35,320 bases of DNA from an uncultured Mycoplasmatota bacterium (lineage in GTDB: Bacteria > Bacillota_I > Bacilli_A > RF39 > UBA660): positions 1 to 35,320 of the forward strand of contig CAMMBO010000003.1 of NCBI GenBank assembly GCA_946494435.1, written 5' to 3'. Under the pieces are notes generated by a model. It was given only the letters and a program-made list of their open reading frames with translations, had not been told where the DNA came from and made no database searches. Both the position numbers and the translations under genes were made by a program. Shown here one piece after another: positions 8,468 to 15,228 of this stretch (positions are counted from its first letter, which is position 1; every line of letters begins with the position of its first letter).

Positions 8468-11080
8468 ATGAAATACAATACTAATGGTTTAAGTAATGAT
8501 GAAGTTGTTAAGGCAAGAGATAAGTATGGTACTAATGCTTTAGTAATGGTTAATAAAGATAGCTTTTTTAAACAGTTTATTAGGAGTTTGGGAGATCCTA
8601 TTATTAAAATACTTTTAATTGCTTTAGGTATTAAAACAGTTTTTTTAATACAAGATTTTGATTGGTATGAGACTGTTGGTATTGTAATCGCTATTTTTCT
8701 CGCATCTTTTATCTCTACTATATCAGAGTATGGAAGTGAGAAAGCTTTTATAAAATTACAAAGTGAAGCGGAAGCGATTAAAGTTAAAATTAGACGTGAT
8801 GGAAAGACTTTACTTATAGATATAAATGATGTAGTAGTAGGAGATATTATATTACTTGAGAGTGGTGATAGAATTGTTGCAGATGGAGTATTAATTAAAG
8901 GAGAAGTTAGTGTAGATGAGTCTTCTATTACTGGGGAGAGTAAGGAAGTATATAAGAAACCTTTTATTAGTGGTCTTAACCCTAATGATAACAATGAACT
9001 ATTAAGAGGTAGTGTTATATATCATGGGGTAGGAGAGATGGTTGTTACTAAAGTAGGGGTTAATACTTTTTATGGTAAGATATCCTTAGAGTTACAAGAG
9101 AAACAACCAGAGAGTCCTTTAAAGTTAAGACTAAGAGACCTTGCTAAAGTAATTAGTAGAATTGGTTATATAGGGGCTTTTTTAGTGGCCTTTTCCTATC
9201 TTTTTTCTGTTCTTATTATAGATAATAACTTTGATATAAGTAGAATTGTGGTTACTTTGTCTGATACTTCTTTACTGTTTGCATATTTCCTTCAAGCTTT
9301 AACACTTGCAGTTACAATAATAGTAGTATCTGTTCCTGAAGGGTTACCTATGATGATAACTTTGGTACTATCAAGTAATATGAAAAGAATGCTTAAAGAT
9401 AATGTTTTAGTTAGAAAACTTATGGGAATAGAGACTGCTGGTAGTTTAAATATTTTATTTACTGATAAGACAGGTACTCTTACTAAAGGGGAACTTGAAG
9501 TAGTAGGGGTTATGTTTGGTAATTTAGATTATTATAAAGAAAAAGAGAGGCTTAAGAATAGTATAACTTACTATAATGTTTTGAAAAGAGCGATTTTATC
9601 TAATACTAATTGTGTTTATGACGAGAAAAAAAATATTTGGATTGGGGGGAATGCTACTGATAAAGCGGTTGTTAATTATTTAGGAGAGAATAATTATTCT
9701 GTAAGAATAGTTAAACAAGTTCCTTTTGATAGTAAGAATAAATATTCTTATACTAAAGTACTAGAAGATAATAAAGAGATAACTTATTATAAGGGAGCTC
9801 CTGAAGTATTACTTGATAAGTGTAAATATTATATTTCATCTAGTGGAAGGAGTGTTCCTTTTGTTAATAAAAATAGAATTGTTAATATAACTTTAGAATA
9901 TGCAAGGAAGGGTATTAGAGTCTTAATGCTTGCCCTTGATGAAGGGAAGGGGTTAACTTTTATATCTTTATTATTTATTAAAGATGAGTTAAGAGAAGAG
10001 GTAAAGGATGGAATAGAGCTTGTTAGAAAAGCTGGTATTAAGACAGTTATGATAACAGGTGATAATAAAGTAACTGCTAAGTCTATTGCAAGAGATGCAG
10101 GAATTATTAGTAGTGATAGAGATGTTGTCCTTACTAGTAGTGAGTTAAATAGTATGAGTGATGAAAAGGTTAAAGAGATTATTCCTAAATTATGTGTTGT
10201 GGCAAGAGCTTTACCTACTGATAAGAGTAGATTAGTAAGACTTAGTCAAGAGTTAGGTCTTGTTGTAGGTATGACAGGGGATGGTGTTAATGATGCTCCT
10301 GCTTTGAAAAAAGCTGATGTAGGATTTGCTATGGGAAGTGGTACTGAAGTTGCTAAAGAAGCATCTGATATAATTTTACTTGATAATAATTTTAATTCTA
10401 TTGTAAAAGCGATTCTTTATGGAAGGACAATCTTTAAAAGTATTCGTAAGTTCATTATCTTTCAATTAACAGTTAATTTCTGTGCTGTGTTTTTATCAAT
10501 AGTAGGACCATTTATTGGAGTTGCTAACCCTGTAACTGTTATTCAAATGCTTTGGGTTAATATGGTTATGGATACTCTTGCAGGAATTGCTTTTTCTTAT
10601 GAAGCACCTCTTTTAGAATATATGGAAGAACCTCCTAAGAAGCGTGATGAGAAAATCTTAAATAGTTATATGATTCATGAGATTGTTTTTACTAGTATTT
10701 ATTCCTTTTTACTTTGTATATTTTTCTTAAAGAGTCCATTTATTCATTCCTTTTTTAGAAGTGGTAAAAATGATATCTACTTTATGAGTGCTTTCTTTGG
10801 ATTATTTATCTTTATGATGATATTTAATAGTTTTAATGCTAGAACCAGTCGTCTTAATATCTTTGCTAACCTTTTATCTAATAAAGTCTTTTTAGGAGTA
10901 ATTATTTTTATAGTAATAGTTCAAGTTATCCTTATATATTATGGAGGAGATTTGTTTAGAACAACATCTCTTAGTCTAAAAGAAATAGAGATAATGTTAG
11001 TATGTGCTTTTTCTGTTATACCTGTAGAGTTCTTTAGAAAATTATACCTTAAAAGTAAAGGGAAACTTGGTTGTGTTTAA
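8468..11080 (+). CDS. calcium-translocating P-type ATPase, PMCA-like
   Basis: An 870-residue P-type ATPase with every hallmark: actuator TGES (about 155), VPEGLP in M4, phosphorylation site DKTGTLT with Asp333, and TGDGVNDAPALKKADVGFAMG (about 603-623). M5 (FQLTVNFCAVFLS) and M6 (WVNMVMDTLAGIAFSYE) resemble plasma-membrane-type Ca2+ pumps more than SERCA; the Asn and Asp in M6 and the Glu in PEGLP would form a single Ca2+ site. The expected role is ATP-driven Ca2+ export across the cytoplasmic membrane; a different cation cannot be excluded from sequence. ATAGGAGG sits seven bases before the ATG. The next gene starts 40 bp downstream with no terminator between, so the three paralogs after it may be co-transcribed. 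Confidence 0.92.
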   Translation: MKYNTNGLSNDEVVKARDKYGTNALVMVNKDSFFKQFIRSLGDPIIKILLIALGIKTVFLIQDFDWYETVGIVIAIFLASFISTISEYGSEKAFIKLQSEAEAIKVKIRRDGKTLLIDINDVVVGDIILLESGDRIVADGVLIKGEVSVDESSITGESKEVYKKPFISGLNPNDNNELLRGSVIYHGVGEMVVTKVGVNTFYGKISLELQEKQPESPLKLRLRDLAKVISRIGYIGAFLVAFSYLFSVLIIDNNFDISRIVVTLSDTSLLFAYFLQALTLAVTIIVVSVPEGLPMMITLVLSSNMKRMLKDNVLVRKLMGIETAGSLNILFTDKTGTLTKGELEVVGVMFGNLDYYKEKERLKNSITYYNVLKRAILSNTNCVYDEKKNIWIGGNATDKAVVNYLGENNYSVRIVKQVPFDSKNKYSYTKVLEDNKEITYYKGAPEVLLDKCKYYISSSGRSVPFVNKNRIVNITLEYARKGIRVLMLALDEGKGLTFISLLFIKDELREEVKDGIELVRKAGIKTVMITGDNKVTAKSIARDAGIISSDRDVVLTSSELNSMSDEKVKEIIPKLCVVARALPTDKSRLVRLSQELGLVVGMTGDGVNDAPALKKADVGFAMGSGTEVAKEASDIILLDNNFNSIVKAILYGRTIFKSIRKFIIFQLTVNFCAVFLSIVGPFIGVANPVTVIQMLWVNMVMDTLAGIAFSYEAPLLEYMEEPPKKRDEKILNSYMIHEIVFTSIYSFLLCIFFLKSPFIHSFFRSGKNDIYFMSAFFGLFIFMMIFNSFNARTSRLNIFANLLSNKVFLGVIIFIVIVQVILIYYGGDLFRTTSLSLKEIEIMLVCAFSVIPVEFFRKLYLKSKGKLGCV

Positions 11081-11120
11081 GAAAAGTTAGATGTATAATA
11101 TAAATCACTGGAGGAGAAGT

Positions 11121-11711
11121 ATGGAAAAGCTTAGGATTATGAGTTTTGATTTAGATTCTTTTACTTTAGTTAAAAGTAAAGAAGAAAGATCTAAAAGAGT
11201 AATAGACTATATTAATAATTTGGATGTCGATATAGCTTTATTACAAGGAGATACAAATTTACTTTATAATGTTTTATTTAATAATAAAGATAGTAAAGAT
11301 TATTTTTCTGATTATAATTATGCAAATACTATGTTTTTAGAACATGAAAAAATTAAATTGGTAGATAACTATATGAGAAAATTTGCTAGTTGTTATGTTT
11401 CTAAATTAGATGATAGTGATATCGCTTTATATAATATAAAAAAATATAAGCAAGAAAGTTTATGGGAATTTAGAAATATACTTGAAGAATATAAAAATAT
11501 AGACCATAAAGTTGTAGCAGGAACATTACAGAATGTAAATATAGATGATTTTTGTAAGAAATATAATCTTGTTAATGTTTGCAGTAAGTCTAGAAGTAAT
11601 TATGTTCTTGTATCTAGGGGACTAGATGCAAAAGTAGTAGATAGACCTATGATGGGGTCAGTAGAAGTACAGTCTATGGTTGTTGAAGTTACATATAAGA
11701 AAGTTAGATAA
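11121..11711 (+). CDS. EEP-fold-like protein without catalytic residues, paralog 1
   Basis: A 196-residue protein. The order of motifs follows the endonuclease/exonuclease/phosphatase fold: an opening strand LRIMSFDL, then DVDIALLQG, then VVAGT, then YVLVSRGLDAKVV and a final strand. In active members these positions are the Asn of S-x-N, the Glu of LQE, the Asp/Asn of GDFN and the Asp-His of SDH. Here they are Asp, Gly, Thr and residues that do not match, so it is very unlikely to be an active nuclease or phosphatase. It is the most divergent of three tandem paralogs. The start at 11121 is chosen for GGAGGAG six bases upstream; an in-frame ATG at 11091 lacks one. Function unknown; a binding or scaffolding role is possible. 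Confidence 0.7.
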   Translation: MEKLRIMSFDLDSFTLVKSKEERSKRVIDYINNLDVDIALLQGDTNLLYNVLFNNKDSKDYFSDYNYANTMFLEHEKIKLVDNYMRKFASCYVSKLDDSDIALYNIKKYKQESLWEFRNILEEYKNIDHKVVAGTLQNVNIDDFCKKYNLVNVCSKSRSNYVLVSRGLDAKVVDRPMMGSVEVQSMVVEVTYKKVR

Positions 11712-11723
11712 GGAAGAGTGGTT

Positions 11724-12368
11724 ATGAAAAATTTAAAAATACTTAGTATGAATTTCGGTAGAAGTTTTATTCCTATTAAGGATAAAAAGAAAAAAGAGTT
11801 TTTAAGAAATAAATTAATGGAAGGTCCATATGATATTCTTATGGCACAAGGTTATGGAATTATAGATGGTGTGGATTTAGATAATACTTTCTATAATTAT
11901 ACTAATGCTTTTGATAGAATAGTAACCTTTAGTAAAAATAAATTGCCTATTTATGAGAATATTTTGTCTAAAAAGATTAATAGTTCTGTTGTTTTTAATG
12001 GTGAAAACCCTTTGGCAGTAGTTAATGTTAACTTTAGTAATCCTAAGTATGTAGAAAATCTATATAATTGTTGTAGAATTTATAATAATTTAGATAATGG
12101 ATATTGTGTTATGAGTAGGATAGTTGCAGGTAGATTTCCTAAAACTTTTGACACAAATTTATTTTGTGATAAATTTGATCTAGATGATATTTCTACTTTT
12201 GTTGGACAAGATACGCATATTGAAAATAATAGAGATATGGCAAACCATTTCTTTATATCAAGAGATTTAGAAGCAGAAAGTGTTCATAAACTAGTTGGAT
12301 GGACAGAAACATTAAAGTTAGGGGAGGCTTATCCTGTTCAAGTAACTTTAAAGAAAGTATTGAAGTAA
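11724..12368 (+). CDS. EEP-fold-like protein without catalytic residues, paralog 2
   Basis: A 214-residue protein, closely related to the next gene over its whole length (shared LKILSMN, DLDDIST, HFFISR, LEAESVHKLVG, GEAYP). It keeps the Asn of SMN, but LQE is AQG, GDFN is AGRF and the usual SDH is GEA, so the metal-binding and catalytic positions of the endonuclease/exonuclease/phosphatase fold are lost. The ATG at 11724 aligns with the start of the next paralog; GTG 11718 is the alternative. It follows the first paralog by 12 bp, so they are likely co-transcribed. The assignment to the fold rests on motif order and could be tested by structure prediction. Confidence 0.72.
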   Translation: MKNLKILSMNFGRSFIPIKDKKKKEFLRNKLMEGPYDILMAQGYGIIDGVDLDNTFYNYTNAFDRIVTFSKNKLPIYENILSKKINSSVVFNGENPLAVVNVNFSNPKYVENLYNCCRIYNNLDNGYCVMSRIVAGRFPKTFDTNLFCDKFDLDDISTFVGQDTHIENNRDMANHFFISRDLEAESVHKLVGWTETLKLGEAYPVQVTLKKVLK

Positions 12369-12387
12369 ATTAATTTGGAGTGAGATT

Positions 12388-13029
12388 ATGAAAAATTTAA
12401 AAATTCTTAGTATGAATTTAGGAAGAAGATTTGTTCCTATTAAAGATAAAGGTAAAAGAGAATACTTAATGGACTTTATTAGAGAAGAAGATTATGATAT
12501 TGTTATGTTACAAGGTAATGGTATTAATTTAGATGTTTGTAATTATATTACTATCAATAATAATAAAAAAGTATCTTTATTATGCCATGATAGATTAACT
12601 GGATTTGATAGTGAAGTTGGATATAAAGATGTTAAATCTTCAATTATATATTGTGATAATTCTGTTCTTGCTTGTATTAATATAAATTGTGATAATCCTA
12701 AAAATATGGCAGATGTTTATAAAGTATGTGAGGCTTACAGTAATCCTAACACTACATATGATCTTAAAACTAGAATAGTTGCAGGAAGACTTCCAAGAGA
12801 AGTTGATACAAATGAATTCTGTGATGCGTTTGATTTAGATGATATTTCTACTTTAGTAGGGGTGATGAGTCATGTTAAAAATAATAGAGAGATGGTAAAT
12901 CATTTCTTTATATCTAGAAATTTAGAAGCAGAAAGTGTTCATAAATTAGTAGGAATGACAGAAGTATCTAAAATAGGTGAAGCTTATCCTATAGAAGCTT
13001 CAATAAGTTATAAGAAAGTCTTAAAATAA
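12388..13029 (+). CDS. EEP-fold-like protein without catalytic residues, paralog 3
   Basis: A 213-residue protein, the third of the tandem set and clearly a recent duplicate of the second. The N-terminal halves have diverged more than the C-terminal halves, where TRIVAGR, DTNEFCDAFDLDDIST, NHFFISRNLEAESVHKLVG and GEAYPIEAS are nearly shared. It retains the Asn of SMN but has LQG for LQE, AGRL for GDFN and GEAYP for SDHYP. Divergence concentrated in residues 60-110 suggests the variable middle is where the copies differ in ligand. GGAGTGA precedes the ATG. A terminator overlaps its stop codon, closing the group. Confidence 0.72.
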   Translation: MKNLKILSMNLGRRFVPIKDKGKREYLMDFIREEDYDIVMLQGNGINLDVCNYITINNNKKVSLLCHDRLTGFDSEVGYKDVKSSIIYCDNSVLACININCDNPKNMADVYKVCEAYSNPNTTYDLKTRIVAGRLPREVDTNEFCDAFDLDDISTLVGVMSHVKNNREMVNHFFISRNLEAESVHKLVGMTEVSKIGEAYPIEASISYKKVLK

Positions 13030-13046
13030 CTTTCTTTTTCTTTAGT
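13012..13046 (+). terminator. intrinsic terminator after the EEP-like cluster
   Basis: An 8-bp stem (AAGAAAGT 13012-13019, ACTTTCTT 13029-13036) followed by a T-rich tract. The stop codon lies in the loop. Confidence 0.7.
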
Positions 13047-13081
13047 TTTCTGTTAAAATTTAATTGTTTTGAGGTGATTGT

Positions 13082-14665
13082 ATGCTACAAGTAAATAATG
13101 TTAGTTTAAAGTTTGATAAAAGAACTTTGTTTAGTGATGTTAATTTAAAATTTACTAATGGTAATTGTTATGGAATAATAGGAGCGAATGGAGCGGGAAA
13201 AAGTACATTCTTAAAGCTTCTTACAGGAGAGATTGATACTACTACAGGCGATATTACAGTTAGTAAGGGTGAGAGAATCTCTATATTAAAACAAGACCAT
13301 TATGAATTTGATGATATGAGAGTCTTAGATGTTGTTATTATGGGTAATGATAGACTCTATAAGATAATGAAAGAAAAAGAAGAGTTATATTCTCATACAG
13401 AGTTTAGTGAAGAAGATGGTTATAGATTAGCAGATTTGGAAGCAGAGTTTTTAGATATGGATGGTTGGAATGCTGAAAACGATGCAGCGATTTTACTTAC
13501 TAATTTAGGTATTAGTGATAAATACTTTGATAAAAATATGAAGGATATACCTGTTAAGTTAAGAGTAAAAGTAATGCTTGCTAGTGCTTTGTTTGGTAAT
13601 CCTGATATACTTTTATTAGATGAACCTACTAATAGTTTGGATATTAATGCAATTAGTTGGTTAGAAGAGTTTATAATTAATTATCCTAATACAGTGATAG
13701 TTGTTAGTCATGATAGACATTTTTTAAATAAAGTTTGTACCCATATTGTGGATATTGATTATGGTAAAATGAATTTGTATATAGGTAATTATGACTTTTG
13801 GTATGAATCTAGTCAACTTGCTTTAAAACAGATGAAGGAGACTAATAAAAAGAAAGAAGAGAAGATTAAAGAGTTACAAGACTTTATTGCCAGGTTTAGT
13901 GCTAATGCTTCTAAAAGTAAGCAGGCAACATCTAGAAAGAAGATGTTAGATAAAATAGAACTTGAAGAGATAGTTCCATCTTCTAGAAAATATCCTTATA
14001 TAGATTTTAAAATTACTAAAAATATTGGTAAGGAAGTACTTAAAGTAGAGAATTTAAGTAAAAAAGTAGATGGTAAGATGATACTTAATAAAATATCATT
14101 TACTATTCTTAGAGGAGATAAGATAGCAGTTATATCTAATAATGATTTAGCAAAGACTACTCTTTTTGAAATATTAGCTGGTAATATTAAGAGTGATGAA
14201 GGAGAAGTAGTGTTTGGTAAGACAATAGATGCTGGTTATCTACCACAGGATAATAGTAATTACTTTGAGAATGATAAAACCATTATTAAATGGCTAAGCC
14301 AATTCTATAAAGTAGATGATGAGACTCATCTAAGAAGTTTTTTAGGTAGAATGTTATTTAGTGGAGAGGACGTATTTAAGAAAGTTAGTGTTTTATCTGG
14401 TGGGGAAAAGGCTAGATGTATGTTAAGTAAATTAATGTTAGAAGAGCCTAATTTCTTAATATTAGATGAACCTACTAACCATTTAGATTTAGAGAGTATT
14501 ACATCACTAAATAAAGGATTAGAGAATTTTCAAGGTGAATTAATATTAACTTCAAGAGACCATGAGTTAAATCAGACTGTTTGTAATAGAATTATTGAGA
14601 TATTAGATGATGGTTCTATTATAGATAGAAGAATGACTTTTGATGAGTATTATGAGAGAAGGTAA
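13082..14665 (+). CDS. ABC-F family ATPase, YkpA/YbiT-like
   Basis: A 527-residue protein with two ABC ATPase domains and no membrane segment, as in ABC-F translation factors that act on the ribosome. Domain 1 has an intact Walker A (GANGAGKST, about 34-42), Walker B LLLDEPTNSLD and VSHDRHF. The linker carries the YkpA-type stretch RFSANASKSKQATSRKK. Domain 2 has the signature LSGGEKAR (about 438), LILDEPTNHLD and SRDHEL. Two elements are degenerate: the domain 1 signature reads IPVKLRVK, and the domain 2 Walker A reads SNNDLAKTT. Because the two composite ATP sites each combine Walker A of one domain with the signature of the other, one site is intact and the other is degraded at both ends. 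This may be a subfamily trait. GAGGTGAT precedes the start. The next gene begins 2 bp after the stop. Confidence 0.9.
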   Translation: MLQVNNVSLKFDKRTLFSDVNLKFTNGNCYGIIGANGAGKSTFLKLLTGEIDTTTGDITVSKGERISILKQDHYEFDDMRVLDVVIMGNDRLYKIMKEKEELYSHTEFSEEDGYRLADLEAEFLDMDGWNAENDAAILLTNLGISDKYFDKNMKDIPVKLRVKVMLASALFGNPDILLLDEPTNSLDINAISWLEEFIINYPNTVIVVSHDRHFLNKVCTHIVDIDYGKMNLYIGNYDFWYESSQLALKQMKETNKKKEEKIKELQDFIARFSANASKSKQATSRKKMLDKIELEEIVPSSRKYPYIDFKITKNIGKEVLKVENLSKKVDGKMILNKISFTILRGDKIAVISNNDLAKTTLFEILAGNIKSDEGEVVFGKTIDAGYLPQDNSNYFENDKTIIKWLSQFYKVDDETHLRSFLGRMLFSGEDVFKKVSVLSGGEKARCMLSKLMLEEPNFLILDEPTNHLDLESITSLNKGLENFQGELILTSRDHELNQTVCNRIIEILDDGSIIDRRMTFDEYYERR

Positions 14666-14667
14666 TT

Positions 14668-15033
14668 ATGGATATAAGAAATATATATAGTAATGCTAAA
14701 GAAGAAGTTATTGATTATTTATTAAGATATTTATGTCAACATAATATTAGTTATGTAAGAGTAGAAGATGAAGTTCATTTTTTAGATAAAATTTATAGAT
14801 TTTATGATAGTAAAGATAATAGTTTAGAAGATACTTTAGAAAAAATTTATAAAACTCTAAATGAGTTAGAAGTTTCTAAAAGATTAAGTATTGATGATGA
14901 TTTTATAGAATTTACTACCATAGAAGGAAGAATTGATAATAAGTATTCAATACCTGATTATAATAAAAAGAAGTTACTCAAAATACAAAATAGAAGAAAT
15001 AGTTTAAAAATTAAAAATAGTAAAAAATATTAG
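14668..15033 (+). CDS. uncharacterised small protein, 121 residues
   Basis: Not recognised. The gene starts 2 bp after the ABC-F stop codon, and the ABC-F gene's last codons (GAGAGAAGG) provide its ribosome binding site, so it should be translationally coupled to it. The protein is highly charged, with a predicted helical N-terminus (EEVIDYLLRYLCQHN), a short strand region (YVRVEDEVHFLDKIYRFYDS) and a very basic tail rich in Lys, Arg and Asn that could bind nucleic acid. It has no signal peptide. What looks like a fragment of another ABC-F 3' end follows it, suggesting this gene sits inside a duplicated or rearranged segment. Confidence 0.65.
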   Translation: MDIRNIYSNAKEEVIDYLLRYLCQHNISYVRVEDEVHFLDKIYRFYDSKDNSLEDTLEKIYKTLNELEVSKRLSIDDDFIEFTTIEGRIDNKYSIPDYNKKKLLKIQNRRNSLKIKNSKKY

Positions 15034-15065
15034 TGTTAGAAGTATTTCAACTTTTTATATTGTAA

Positions 15066-15116
15066 TCTTTAGATGGAAGATTACCATTTGATGAATATTA
15101 TGAAAATAAGAGTTAA
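15066..15116 (+). pseudogene. possible remnant of an ABC-F gene 3' end
   Basis: Sixteen in-frame codons between two stops read SLDGRLPFDEYYENKS. This matches the last residues of the ABC-F protein upstream (LDDGS...MTFDEYYERR) in sequence and in position relative to a stop codon and terminator. There is no start codon or ribosome binding site. It looks like the original or a duplicated 3' end left behind when the 121-residue gene arrived. The match is short, so chance is possible. Confidence 0.5.
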
Positions 15117-15118
15117 TA

Positions 15119-15165
15119 AAACAAAGGTAATGCAATAACCTACTTGTATTACCTTTGTTTTTTTT
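15119..15165 (+). terminator. strong intrinsic terminator
   Basis: A perfect 13-bp stem (15119-15131 with 15148-15160) has a further CAA/TTG pairing in the loop and a T tract to 15165. It closes the ABC-F unit. On the reverse strand the A tract before the stem would give a weaker terminator. Confidence 0.9.
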
Positions 15166-15172
15166 GTATAAT
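15144..15172 (+). promoter_or_regulatory. promoter embedded in the upstream terminator
   Basis: TTGTAT (15144-15149), a 17-bp spacer made of the terminator's 3' arm and T tract, and a perfect TATAAT (15167-15172). It would drive the surface-protein gene at 15229 with a ~50-nt leader. Confidence 0.75.
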
Positions 15173-15228
15173 TTAGTAAGAATAGATGTTATTAATTATG
15201 AACATATTAAAGATAGTGGGTGAAGCTG

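Noticed and set aside
8443..8994. A 183-codon minus-strand open frame opposite the Ca2+ ATPase start
   Set aside because: It lies wholly against a certain gene, has a Ser/Leu/Ile-rich composition typical of a reverse-complement shadow, and no ribosome binding site or promoter.
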